Shown here: positions 51,285 through 63,243 of the stretch, one piece after another
How positions within the stretch are numbered: the stretch's first letter is position 1
Layout of the letters: each line of letters starts with the position of its first letter
Origin: Torreya grandis
Taxonomy: Eukaryota; Streptophyta; Pinopsida; Cupressales; Taxaceae
DNA: 64,000 nt
Reading direction: 5' to 3'
NCBI GenBank assembly: GCA_037957365.1
Contig: JARHVA010002685.1
Location: 1,694,501-1,758,500 of the forward strand
Made by a program: the position numbers and the translations under genes
Notes under the pieces: generated by a model
Told to the model about the DNA's origin: nothing
The model's input: the letters and a program-made list of their open reading frames with translations, nothing else
Database searches by the model: none

Positions 51285-52939
51285 GAGTGTTTCAGCCATC
51301 TATTAAGCTTGCAAGTTTTCAAAACTTTCTCTTATCAAATCTATAACTCAGAGAGATGTGACAAGATATTTTGTGCCCTTATTGGTTCCCCTTTCTTTAA
51401 CACTTTGTGAGGATTTTGAATCTCTTGATTTCAAGCCTTGGATAGTGGAAGATTTGCTTCAGATCTATGATAGTCATTTTGAGAAGGTGTAGAAGATGAG
51501 TATTGGAATTTTTTCTTGGTGCATCGAAAACAAGAGGCATCCTTTTATTTTTTTATTATTAACTACCAAAAAAGAGATATCAAGAGGAAGGCATTGGAGA
51601 GATAAAATTTATTTTTCATAAATATGTTCTCTTCATACTTTTGCATTAGTTTTTTTTCCATAAGAGTGTCGGCATTCAAAAGTTACCGACTGCATTGGCC
51701 TATGAGTTATGGTACATTTATTTGGTTTCATTGAGTTTTAAAATTTTTTGTAAGGCATTGAAACCTTTTTTGATAATGTAGTCAGGTAAGAAGAAGGAAT
51801 TGAAATACAAATATCAGTGAGTAAAGGTGGTCTTGGAGATCTGAGTTGAGGCATCATCTATCTCCCAGCTAGATCTATATTGGAAATTGCAAGTTTATTT
51901 TTCCATTCATTTTTCTACATAGGTCAGCATTAAGGATCAACTGAGGAGACATGTCTACATATTAGTTGTTAGTGTTGAATTTATTTTATTCTATATGGAA
52001 GGTTACAAATTATAATACTACATATACATGACTACATTTTAGTGCCTAAGATAGCTACATTGCAAAAAAGGACTACCACATTGTATTTTTTGATGTGTTT
52101 TTTACAAAACCACTACCCATGCCCCTCTTTTTTGTCTTATGATCTACTTATACTTGCTCAACGGATAGCATGGAGGACTGTACAAAGGATTGCTAGTTTT
52201 TGTCCTCATAAGGCACTTGCAAGGAAGAAAGGTGCCATTAAACCCATTAGTTGATTGGTTGTGTTAGACTCAATCAAGCAAACCATTTTGGACTACTACA
52301 TAATTTTACAAGGCCATGTTGGTCTTTTCCTTGAAGCTGAGTGTTGTAACATCAAATTTGTGATCTTCTATCACATATATAAGCTTAATAAACATGCTCA
52401 ACACATACAATAGTAATTCACCTTTTTCTCCTCTCAAATACAACTAAAAATTAATTATTTTTCTTTATTAAGCTATATTTATTAAAAAGAGGAAGTCAGA
52501 ATTCCTTGCAGACATACCAAGATAATAAAAAAGACTATTTTTATATTGATTGAATTTTTTAAGTCCATGGAAAAATTATGGTTCCAACGAGTGGTGAGAT
52601 GAATATGTTTTTTATTGATTTGATCTGAAATTCTAGTTTGTAGTGTTTTTTAATTATTTTGACCCATTTTTATGGAAAATTGAAATGCTTATAACTTTTG
52701 AACTATAACTCAAATTTGAGTTTTGTTTTTTAAAAAGTGAGTGGTTTTAGATTATCTATCCATTGGTGTCATTAAATTGTAAAAAATCAATATTTTATAA
52801 AGTGACAAAACGGGGGGGTCTTATATTATAATCTTTTGGGGGGTTATCTAGGTGTTGATTTGTGTGCACCCTTTTTATTTTTTCTTCTCTAGGTGATTAG
52901 CTATCATGGAATATACATCTAGAATTGATCATTGTTAGC
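51285..52939. other. 1.65 kb between copia LTR and gag remnant, unassigned
   Basis: Copia gag usually starts soon after the primer site, so this stretch is longer than expected and may hold a later insertion or a decayed leader. I see no domain. A 70-codon open stretch (52042-52254) has no recognisable motif. Confidence 0.3.
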
Positions 52940-54560
52940 CTTTGAATACACATAATTACCACACATTGAAATATAGAATACAGATAATCATTAATTGAAA
53001 ATATAATGGTCCCTAATGAATGAAACACAACCAAAATCACATGGGAATTTGAACTATTTTAGCATCAGTGTAAGTTTGAAGAGTGTATAGGATTGATTGA
53101 GAGTTATGTGAGTGATAGTATTTGATCTCATTTTGATCATTATAATTCACTATTTAATATGTGGACTATGCTAAAAGAGTTTTTTGTGAAGGTAGACCAC
53201 TTTAGAGTGATGCAACTTGAAGTGGAGCTTACTTCACTAAATCCTAAGGATTTTGATTCTATTTTAGATTATCTCACAAAATTTAATCATTTATTGACAT
53301 AGTTAAAGGGGAGTGGTCAAGATAAAAAGGATGAAGAGTGTGTATACATAATCTTTTCTAAATTGAGTGGCCAATTCCAAATCTTTGCATCTACATTTTT
53401 CTCTAGTATGGATGTCTTAGATACCTAATTCAAAATTATAGATTTAGATTTGTTTTGTGAGAGAATAACTAGAGAGAAATCTAAAGTATCTCACCTTGAG
53501 TCTTCAACCTCTCAAAAATCATTAGTGGCCCCACATTCTAAGTCTAAGGAAAAATCTAGGGGTAAGAATAATAAAACTCCTCCACCTTAAAATGAACCTA
53601 ATCCCACCAACACTACTTCATCTAAACCCAAACCATCTTCCAAATCCAAGAATAAGTCTAACTTATCTTTATCCTATTATGGGGGGTTTGGTCATGAAGA
53701 GTCTAGGTGTTTCAAGAGAATGTGATCCTTAGAGGATGCCATTAGGAAAAACAAGATTTTTATCTCCACTCCTTATCCATCTCATGAGCATGTGAGATCA
53801 CTTAATATTGTTGGGAGATCATAGTTACCTATTTCTAACAATTGGGTTCTATATTATTTTGCTTCACACCATATGACTTCTACCAAGGATTCCTTTGTAT
53901 CTCTTGGTATATGTTCCACTTCCAATATTGAGGTTGGACATTATTCCTTCATTTATGTTAAGGTTAAGGGTGACATACATCTATATGGTGGCCACATGAA
54001 TGATGCATTATATGTTATATATATCACCACCAATATACTTTAGTATATCATATTTGCCATTCTAGTCAGGGTAAGATAGTGACTTTCACACCATAGGGTG
54101 CTAACGTTTAAGCTTTGTTAGAACCACACACACTCATTACATAGGGTCTTATTAACCATAGTTATTGATTTTAATATTTTGATGGTTTTGATGATACTCC
54201 TTATTTATATATGTGTTTAGTTTCTCATACAAATTATGAGAGTTAGCTTTGGCATGAGAGATTTGGACACGTCAACTATAGATATTTGAAGGATTTGAGT
54301 GCTCACAATATGGTAAAGGGTCTTCTTATAGTTTCATGTCTTGATGGGATCTACCCCAATTATGCATTGGGGAAAAGACATATGGATCCCTTTCCTAAGG
54401 GCATGTCTAAAAGAGCTTCTTCACCACTTGATCCTATGTTCAGTGATTTGATGGTCTTTCTTGCTCACCACTTGATAATTTCTTGAGGTGTACATGGGTT
54501 TATTTCCTTAAGTACAATAGTGATGTCAATTCCTAAGTACAAGAGTGATGGTCTTTTCTT
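52940..54560 (+). pseudogene. Ty1/copia gag-protease-integrase (N-terminal) remnant
   Basis: The gag part runs from about 53160 (MWTMLKEFFVKVDHFRVMQL, then LDYLTKFNHLL) and ends in a Lys/Ser-rich stretch. A decayed zinc knuckle near 53665 reads YYGGFGHEESRCF, with the His and last Cys kept and an earlier Cys replaced by Tyr. The protease site near 53840 reads NWVLYYFASHHMTS, where DSGA would be expected, so the catalytic Asp is lost. The gag-pre-integrase block is well preserved at 54253-54486: HERFGHVNYRYLK, LSAHNMVKG, GIYPNYALGKRH (both zinc-finger Cys are Tyr), then SKRASSPLDPMFSDLM, where the integrase core would begin. Homology stops near 54560, so the catalytic core of integrase, RT and RNase H are missing. 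Protease before integrase without RT between them fixes the family as copia. Confidence 0.85.
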
Positions 54561-54949
54561 AAGTACAATATTTTCATAATTCTTGCTTGCATTAGTTGCT
54601 CAAAAGTTTACACAAGCTTTAGCTCAAAAAATACATCCTCTTTACAATAGACAATACTCCTTTTATAAAATACAAGGAAGTATGTCGGTTAGTCATATCT
54701 ATTTACAATTGTACAAGTGTAAGGACAACTGTCCTTTTTAAAAATTTATAGAATACACTAGACTTTTCTAAATGAACTGATCTATAGGCAATGTGCTTAC
54801 AAGTTACACATGGATTTACAAAATAATATTCTATTTTCAAAATTTTACAAAGTTTCTATAAAACAAAATATTCGTAACTAACTTTGAGGACCCTATGTTT
54901 ATGTAGTCCCTTATTTTTCCTATAGGATCTTTAATTTGTAATGTTGATC
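54561..54949. other. Unassigned spacer
   Basis: Short AT-rich stretch between the truncated copia remnant and the minus-strand remnant. Nothing recognised. Confidence 0.3.
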
Positions 54950-57620
54950 ACTAACGAGCTATAGGTCCACAACTTGAGTCATTAAGATCTCCTTATCTTT
55001 GATCTCTAGGTCATTTATGTATTTATTAGCCTCATACATATCTTTTTTGATGCCTCTTACATCTCTTATCTTTTCTTTTGATTACAAGAGTATGCCCATG
55101 ATTCTCTTATTATCATCCCTTATTTTTCCTTGCCCTTGGATTCTCACTTCATTCATAAATTGAGTATTTATAAGATTAAACTCATCATCTATAATAAGGC
55201 CCAAATAACTAAGTGAGGTGGGCTCTTTGATCAAAATGTATAAGATGTATACCATCTTATCCTCTTGTTATTTGAATTCACCAGCAATATCCATTATTTT
55301 CTTGGACCAATTGCTTAAGGCACTGATTTTGTCCACTAATATGGCCATAGCTATGTTTAGGTTTGTTAGGATGATTGTCCTAAATTATGGAACTTTATTT
55401 TTAATCAAGGTTTTAATCAAGTCTTTCACCTAATAACTTACATCCTACCATTGGCCAACATGGCTTGTATCCATTTTGTTTCATCTACTCATAGTTTTTT
55501 TTTGGCTTTGAATGTTTTCAAGGAATTGAACAAGTAAACCATGGTGTCTTCAAACTTATTGAATCAGTCCTCATGTATTATCAAGATGGCTTGTTCCTTA
55601 AAATTATTATTGTACTATAGTATGCCTTTGATGGCATCCTATAACTGAGATGATTTTGATTGAGCCAATTCAAGTACATTTTCCTCAAAGATGAGGTTTT
55701 GACCTAGTCTTTTCCCTTCAATAAGAGTTAACCCAATAAATGGTTCCACTTTCTAAAAAGTCAATTCTTCTCCTCCATCCAAGGTTTTCCTCTCTATGAC
55801 TCTTTGTAATTCAGCTATCATTGGGTCAAACCTAAAACTCACTGATGATTGAGTTACTTTTGGAGGCTATGTGGTTTCCACTTATATGCTTGAAGTTCTA
55901 GAAATAACCATCTATATTTACTTCTCTTGTTGTTTTATTACCACAATCCAAGGCTTGTGTTCATCATTGAAAGTGATGTTGATTGATTTAGTAATGGACC
56001 ATGAATGGTGTAGAGTAGGAACTTTCTATAACTTTCCATAAATGAAATAATTTGGAATGGAAGGGCCATAAATTGGGTTATCTTCACTAAAAATATTGAC
56101 CTCACTTATGGGATGGGTTAAGGTCACCTTAGGTATGTTTCTCTTCATTGAAACTAAATTCAGCTCCACCTTTCTCTTTGGAGTACTAATTGGGACTAAA
56201 CCTAAAGCTAATTCCTTCCCCTTCTATTTCTCCTCAGATTAGGGTTGAGGTTATTCCATCTATGCTTCCTTAGCCCAAGCCTCTCCTCTATTTTATTGAT
56301 AGGCTTTATACAAAATTGTTAGAGCATCTTCCACTATTTCCTCAAGATCTAGTTTCATTATATCAATCTCCTCAATTGAGGGTCCTAGTTCTTTAGGCTA
56401 TGATAAAGATGATGCCACACCATCTAGCCTTCTATCCTCAAGTGTCTATTTAACTTATGTTCCTGGATCTTTTGATTTTATCTATGGTTGTGTTAAAGGC
56501 CTAGAAGATGGACCTAATAATAAGTGGTACTACGTAGGCCCCATCTTCCATATGCCATCACTTGGTTTTTATTCTCTTAACAATCTAGCCTCTGGTTTAA
56601 TGTTATGTTTCAATGTTGCCAATACTTTAGTGAATGAAGAAGCTATAGTATACATGCAATTATAAGGACAAGGCTAATTCTCATAGCTCATGTTGATTCC
56701 TTTCGACTTCAAATATTTCATAACTTTATCATTGGGGTACCACTATATTAATTCATCATGATGGAATCTAAAAGAGCTCTTGTTCCTATAATTAGCTTCC
56801 ATATTGTCCCATTGCTAAAACATAGTCTGACCAATGGTTAAGGGGAAGGTGTGGATTAATCTCTTCCTTTGATTTATATAGAAACCATCTATACCATTAA
56901 ATATCTAGAATGAAACTTATTACTTAGCTAACTTGTTTAGTATATGGACTAATAGCCTATGTGGGGTGCACTAGATCCCTTTAATTCTGATTATAATGTA
57001 ATCTAGATATAACAAAATATCTCTATTGAATTCAACATATTTCTTGATTAAAGGGATAACCCTCATCATGGGGATACCTATGATATCCTCAACCAAGGAT
57101 GGATAGACATAATCACATATGAATTGCATATGGTCCCTATACTTGAATATATGCAATTTTGAGTGGTATTAGGAGACTATTTATTTCCCATCAGGTGACC
57201 ATTATTTAATGTTGAGAACTTTGGTGGTAGATATCTAGGAATCCAATAGATATGAAATCATATTAAATTAACCTTTAGTCTTTTTTTTAATTCCAGAGAA
57301 CTACCTACTCAAACAAGTGATGATGACTTCACCAAGGGGATGTGTTTTCTCTTTTTCAACCATAAAATAAACCAAAGGCACCTAGATTTTATCCACATAA
57401 GTAGTGGTCAGATTTACATATAACCTATTCATCAAGGTCATAATCATCCTAATATCAGGCCTAAATTCACTAATTAGGATGTTTCCATTGAGGTCATAAA
57501 CTACTTGGTTCCCAAAATGTAGCTAAGGAGCCAAGGTAGTCTTTAAATCACTCTTCTTGGCTCACTCAATGATTGTAGTCATATTTACTTTAGGCTTTGG
57601 AAAATTATAGTATTTTTTAA
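54950..57620 (-). pseudogene. Long minus-strand coding remnant of unknown family (about 2.7 kb)
   Basis: Read on the minus strand, long coherent stretches alternate with single stops. Near 57600-57380: MTTIIE, HFGNQVVYDLNGNILISEFR, MIMTLMNRLYVNLTTTYVDK. Near 57156-56971, a 61-codon open stretch: MHIFKYRDHMQFICDYVYPS, then PMMRVIPLIKKYVEFNRDIL. Near 56480-56270: SIEEIDIMKLDLEEIVEDAL. Near 55400-55000, a polar segment (LNIAMAILVDKISALSNWSK, then YEANKYINDLEIKDKEIL) looks like a coiled coil. The order suggests one large protein with a folded N-terminal part and a coiled-coil C-terminal part. No catalytic motif is seen. It is not RT, integrase, protease or a capsid I can name. A repeat-borne protein of large plant retroelements is the likeliest origin; a decayed host gene is possible. 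Confidence 0.5.
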
Positions 57621-58407
57621 ATGATATATGAGAAATATATGAAACCTTCCTAAAGATAAATTACTAACATGCCCTGATCAATTTTACAATCTTTGAAAAT
57701 AAGAGAAATGACATCAATATAATGTAATACCTTTGGTTTTGATGCATCATAATGTAGACTTGTCATTTGAATGGAGACCAAGGCATAGTAACTCATTTTG
57801 AATTATTCATTCCTTTAATCCTCTCTCATGATGGTTGGCATCTCCTCAATGGTCCAAAAAAAGTTGAACTAATGGTTATCTCCCATGTTTAAAATTATTA
57901 CATTGAATTCCATGTCTTTAAAGATTCTCCCCTATGAATTTAAGGTTAAATATATCTTTGTATCATAACTATATTATTTTTAGGCTACCATGACTATGAT
58001 TTATTTCAAATTTATCACTATTGGTCTACATTTCACCTTTGGATTATTTTATGCTTGTTCATATGACAATTTGGCTCTCTCAGGCTTGACTATAGTCAAT
58101 TTGAGATCGAATTAAGGTTTTTGTAGATGCTATGGATTTTTTATAGGTCTTTTCTAAGCTTCAATGGTGAGGAATACTTGTATTTAATTGAGTTTTGTGC
58201 CTTATATTTCTTTTGGATCCTCATATTTATACCTTTTTCTTTCTGAACCCACCAAATCTTTGTCTTTGTCACTTTCTATCTATGCGGCATTTATGTTCAA
58301 AAACTAATTGTTACCCTTTGGAAATATGATTTTACCTTGCACCATTAGATCTAGTGGGTAAAAATAACTGAAAACCCTATATCTTTATATCTATATAACT
58401 ATTTTAA
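57621..58407. other. No recognisable gene
   Basis: May be the 5' continuation of the minus-strand remnant (the minus strand at 58000-57950 is Lys/Ile-rich and stop-interrupted), but nothing firm can be said. Confidence 0.3.
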
Positions 58408-58549
58408 AATTGACATCCACATGGTCATCATTTGACATTCACATGAACATCTTTGACATCCACATGACCATCAATTTTAAGCTCATTATTGAGACTCTCT
58501 ATTTATATTAAATTAGATGTCCACATGACCATCATTCAATTTCCACATG
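58408..58549 (+). repeat. Short degenerate direct repeats (CACATGACCATC motif) at an insertion site
   Basis: ACATCCACATGGTCATC, ACATTCACATGAACATC, ACATCCACATGACCATC, TGTCCACATGACCATC and finally TTCCACATG follow one another with irregular spacing. The non-autonomous element starting at 58550 has inserted into the last copy, and on its far side (63239 onward) ATGTGTGACCATCAATTTTAAG-like sequence resumes. Confidence 0.65.
58545..58549. repeat. Target-site duplication (ACATG), left
   Basis: ACATG here and ACATG at 63239-63243 are identical and flank the two LTRs exactly. Confidence 0.8.
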
Positions 58550-59010
58550 TGACAAAACAAGTAATACAATTACATAGGAACACCAAATCTAGATATGAGA
58601 TCAATAACAAAGACATTCACCATGAAACAATGAGAGAAAAGTTTAACACACCATAACATAGATATACATGGAAACACCTCCAAGAGGTAAATAATATACA
58701 AATATTATTCATATAATGAGAAACTAACAAGTACCCATTACAGTCTTTCTTCATCTCACTTATTTTTTCATTACATCTTACAATATAAACTCTTTATTAA
58801 ATAGGCAAGGTAATATACCCATTATAAATTACCTTTTCTAACCACCACATTAATGGGTCAAACCTCTCCAAAGGTCATTTAATATATTTTATTATTTATT
58901 TACATGAGGATAAAATCATGATAAATAATAAAATATTATTATTTAACCAATATAATTTAATGTATTAAGGGTACATAAATAACACCACGTAACCATTAAT
59001 TGTTCCAATA
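58550..59010 (-). repeat. 3' LTR of minus-strand element
   Basis: On the minus strand it begins TATTGGAACAATTAATGG and ends TTTTGTCA. By eye it agrees with 62775-63238 at about nine of ten positions. Shared landmarks include ACATTCACCATGAAACAATG and TCATTTAATAT near the middle. Confidence 0.9.
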
Positions 59011-59022
59011 CTCCCCCTTAAT
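59011..59022 (-). other. Polypurine tract of minus-strand element
   Basis: The minus strand reads ATTAAGGGGGAG directly before the 3' LTR, the classic copia-type tract. Confidence 0.75.
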
Positions 59023-59149
59023 GTTAAGTGGGGATACATGGTGATTTTTAAGAGGTAACAACATAATGAACTTTCAATCCATCAAACATATACATAATGA
59101 GTTTTAGGAGGTAATAATTGAAGGAAATACCCTTCATCATCCCATAGTC

Positions 59150-59420
59150 ATCTTTAAAGGAATTATGCTATGTAAACATAGTCACCCAAAGGTATTACAC
59201 TATTTAACTATAGACACCCAAAGGTATTACACTATGTAACCAAAATCACATAGTCACTTTTAAATGAATTACACTATACAACTATAGATACCCAAAGGTA
59301 TTACACTATGTAACCACAATTACATAATCACCTTTAAAATAATTACACTATATACCCATAGATACCCAAAGGTTTTGCACTATGTCCACATAGGCATCTT
59401 TAAAGGAATTACACTATGTT
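59150..59420. repeat. Short tandem repeats, about 73-bp period with 33-40-bp subunits
   Basis: ACCCAAAGGTATTACACTAT-type words start near 59184, 59217, 59290 and 59363, alternating with CTTTTAAATGAATTACACTAT-type words. The spacing gives a unit of about 73 bp made of two related halves, with about 3.5 units in total. It lies just inside the polypurine tract of the minus-strand element. Confidence 0.75.
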
Positions 59421-60351
59421 ACTCTAAACCACTTAGAGTGAATTTAGGTTGGCATGATCATGAGACTACATCCCACAGTGAGAATACATCCCAAAATTTC
59501 TTATAAATAGTCAACCAAACATATTGGAGTCTTTTATAACATAAAGACCTCCATGCTATTATGTGTTAGGTATAATGTAGACTTCCATATGAAGTTTACC
59601 AAAATCACATAAATTTATTTATTACAATGCTTTACAATGAGAATACGTATAAAGACATAAAAGAAAACACATGATCCATATGACTGTTAAGAAGTGATAT
59701 TATCATGCACACTCCCCCTCAATGGAAAATTTGATAAGTCTAGCATTGAATGAACTTATATAGGCTTTAATTTGTTGGTGTTTCATTAGACTTTTCACCC
59801 AAATTATAAATTTTTAACTATCACCAAGAAGGTTGGTATAATGAGGAACTTCTACATGATGTTTTTTTATCATCCTTCATAGCCACAAGGCTTCTTTAGC
59901 AACTTCCACATGAAGTGCTCCAAGTGATAGCACCTACACCAAACATAAACACATATCCAAAATTGGACTCATCATAGTATGAATAGAATCACAATAACCA
60001 ATTAAATTAGCACAATAAAAGAAAAAATAATATAAACCAAAATTTATAGTTCCTTTTATATACCAAAGTATTCATTTTTCTAATTTCCAATTATCCAAGT
60101 ATGGATCTTACATGAATCTAGAAGCAACACCCACATCTTATTAAATATTTATCCTAGTAATGGTTACACAAATCAAAATATCAACAAGATATTTATAAAT
60201 AGGGGTTATCTTTACTACACATAGTTTTTGGATTAAACTTTAACACAACCTTCAATATAAGCTTGCAATCAAACATGTTAAATTTAACAAGTAGATTATA
60301 TGATGCACATACAATAAATTCACTAATAATTTGATATTAATTTAACCAAAC

Positions 60352-60353
<2 letters not shown>

Positions 60354-60398
<45 letters not shown>
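60354..60398. repeat. (AT)n microsatellite
   Basis: An uninterrupted TA/AT run of about 45 bp inside the non-autonomous element. Confidence 0.95.
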
Positions 60399-60401
<3 letters not shown>

Positions 60402-60969
60402 GAATAATTCATATTATAATTTGAGTCATGAATATTTTTTATTCTTTTTAAATTTGACAGTATAAGTTTACATTTTATACTAAACCCAAAAAATATATTT
60501 AAAAAAAAAATTAATGTGATTTATACTTGATTTTATAATAAATAAACATATTCTAGTGTGTAAACAACACTAGCCATTTTAGTTGATTTCAAAATAATTC
60601 AAAAATATAAATAATTGCAACAAGGGTGAAAGTAACAAGTGTTGTAAGTATCATAAATAGTGTCGTAAATTACACTAGTTAAATAAATTATTATAAAATA
60701 AATATTAAGAGGTTTAAAATCAAATAAAATACCATCCCAATGTGTCTAAAAGGTGCAAGAACCTAAATATTGATTGGTCACATGACCATCTTTGACAAAT
60801 AATATGACAAGTCAAGGGTGTCAAAGTGTCGAAAGCTTTGCAAGATTCACACATGAGATTTTGTATGAATAATAACCAACATTTTTAACTAGTTATTTTC
60901 AAATAAATTAATTAATTTTGATTAAAAAAATATGTTGAGATTGATATTTGATTTAAGGACCTTGGATCT

Positions 60970-61320
60970 ATAAATATTTAAAAAAAAATACTAGTAAACT
61001 TCCCCTTATCCAATACAAGACTTCACATACAATCTGCATGATTTAATTAATTTTGATTTTTTAAAAAAAAATCAAAACATTAAATACATATAAAATAAAT
61101 ATCTTGTGATTTTATAAATATAAATATTTTTCAAAAAATACTAGTCAACTTTTTTTTGTCCAATACAAGACTTCACATGCAAACTACATGATTTAATTAA
61201 TTTTGATTTTTTTTAATCAAAATATTAAACGCATGTAAAATAAATATATCATGATTTTATAAATAAAAAATTAAATATATTTTTTAAAATATTTTTGGAA
61301 AATACAAGTCAACACACATG
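60970..61320. repeat. Tandem repeat, about 2.3 copies of a 150-bp unit
   Basis: CAATACAAGACTTCACAT occurs at 61011 and again at 61161, within longer similar blocks (ATACTAGTNAACTT, CATGATTTAATTAATTTTG, then TAAAATAAATAT). A third, partial copy ends near 61320 with AAATACAAGTCAACAC. It lies in the internal region of the minus-strand element. Confidence 0.8.
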
Positions 61321-62014
61321 GGCCCACCATGTGCTTGCATAAAAATTTGGTTAATTACAACTCACCTACTACTTATGTTAACATAATAAATGCACTAGCT
61401 TATATTTAACCCTTTTGTGGTCTGATTTTTATTTTATTTTATTTAAATAAATAAATAAACCATAATTAAATACTTTTATTAAAATAATAAAATGCAAGCA
61501 TTTATTTAAAATTTGAAAAAAAGGGATTTTAAAAAGCTTAAGTGTGGTCCACTACTTGGGTGGAATAAAGCCAATTAAATAAATGTTTTATATTTAAAAT
61601 ACTTACATTAAAACTTTAAAATACCCATTAATTATTTGTTGTAGCATGATAGAAGCATGTCATAGGTGGAGAGTAGGAGAGGATTGCAGGAGCTCTAGAC
61701 ATCCATTTTCAGTGATCCAAAACTTGAAAACACTTGCAAATTGCCATACAAAGCTATAGTTAGACCCATATTTATGATTTTTTGACTGTAAAAATTATTT
61801 TTAATGCTCCTAATGTTGTTATGACATATTATGGCACTTAGGTAGAAGTAAAAAAAAAATCAGACTTCCTTTTGATGCTCTTTAGGGTCTAAAAATGGCT
61901 CCAACAGGCTTAAATATTGTAGAAAACATGAAATCAACCTTTAAATCTCAAAAAATGAATGATAATACATGATTTATATTTTTTTCTTCTTCCATGGTCA
62001 TACAAGCTGAAGCA

Positions 62015-62330
62015 TGATGCTTGGGAGGAGAGAAAAAAATTAAAAAACTCTATAAGAGACCAAATCAGATAACGTAAATATCAAAATTGCTTGAAAATGG
62101 TCAAAATAAGCAAATGGAAAAACAAAAACTGAGATTTACTACCCAAAATTTTATATTTCATTGATTTTTATCTCACACATGCTAAAAATAACATTGGGAG
62201 GAGAGATAAAATTTAAAATGAGCTACAAGAGTCCAAATCAAGTGAAATAAAGGTAAAAAATACTTAGACATTATCAAACTAAGCCAATGGAGTGACCATA
62301 ATGGAGATTTATTGTACAAAATAATTTAAA
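62015..62330. repeat. Two diverged tandem copies, about 173-bp period
   Basis: TTGGGAGGAGAGA occurs near 62021 and 62194, followed in both by AAATTTAAAA, AGAGNCCAAATCA, AAGCNAATGGA and TGAGATTTA/GGAGATTTATT blocks. By eye about two thirds to three quarters agree. Confidence 0.6.
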
Positions 62331-62760
62331 AATAATAATAAGCCATATAAAGGCCATACAAGAATTTCCAAGCACTGATTCACTCATTTGTTGGCTCTCT
62401 TAATGTTTGCAACTCCCTGCAAGTGTTAGATTTACAACTAAAGAGCTTCAACCACCTTCATACAAATTATTAGTCCAAAAATCAATAAAATATTATAAAA
62501 TTAATGTTTAAAAAAGAATTTATTTTAATATTCATAGTTAGATCTATGACATGAAAATAGGCTTAAAATATGAAAAATTACATAAATCTGAGATTTCTAG
62601 GCTTTTAAGAGAGGAAAAAGTAGAATAACTTACTTCCTATAGAAAGAGAAGCTTAAATTTTTTCATGATCATACCATGGCTTTAAAAATGGATGAAGACA
62701 AGCTTGAACACAAGATAAGAAACTTTGATCTATGATCTTACCACTTGATCATGCATTAAA

Positions 62761-62774
62761 TAGCTCTGATACCT
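62761..62774 (-). other. Primer binding site of minus-strand element
   Basis: TAGCTCTGATACCT on the plus strand is AGGTATCAGAGCTA on the minus strand. It abuts the 5' LTR and is complementary to the 3' end of plant initiator tRNA-Met, the usual copia primer. Confidence 0.8.
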
Positions 62775-63238
62775 TGATAGAATAAGCAATATAATTGTAT
62801 AAGAACACTAGATCTAGATGTGAGATCAATAACAAAGACATTCACCATGAAACAATGAGAGGAAATTTGAACACACCATAACATAGATATACATGAAAAA
62901 AAGTCCAAGAGATAAAAACCCACAAATATTATTCATATAATGAGAAACTAACAAGTACACAATACAATCTTTCTTCATTTCACTTCTTTTTTTTTATTAC
63001 ATCTTACAATATAAACTCTTTATTATATAGGCAAGGTAATCTACACATTGTAAATGACCTTTTATAATCACCACATTAATGGTTCTAACCTCTCCAAAGG
63101 TCATTTAATATTTTTTATTATTTATTTACATGAGGATAAACTCATGATAAATAGTAAAAAATATTATTATTTAATCAATATAATTTAATGTATTAAGGGT
63201 ACATAAATAACACCACTTAACCATTAATTATTCCAATA
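62775..63238 (-). repeat. 5' LTR of minus-strand element
   Basis: On the minus strand it begins TATTGGAATAATTAATGG and ends TTCTATCA just before the primer site. Both LTRs of this element begin with TA and not TG. Confidence 0.9.
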
Positions 63239-63243
63239 ACATG
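63239..63243. repeat. Target-site duplication (ACATG), right
   Basis: Identical to 58545-58549. Confidence 0.8.

Larger units (their letters stand above)
58550..63238 (-). mobile_element. Non-autonomous LTR retrotransposon, 4.7 kb, minus strand
   Basis: Direct repeats of 461 bp (58550-59010) and 464 bp (62775-63238) are flanked by a perfect 5-bp target duplication. On the minus strand the left end of the internal region begins with AGGTATCAGAGCTA, the tRNA-iMet-type primer site, and the right end has ATTAAGGGGGAG, a polypurine tract. The element therefore reads from 63238 down to 58550. The 3.76-kb internal region holds no gag or pol on either strand, only tandem repeats and AT-rich sequence, so it needed enzymes in trans. 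The primer type and short LTRs fit a copia partner, but this is inference. Confidence 0.88.
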
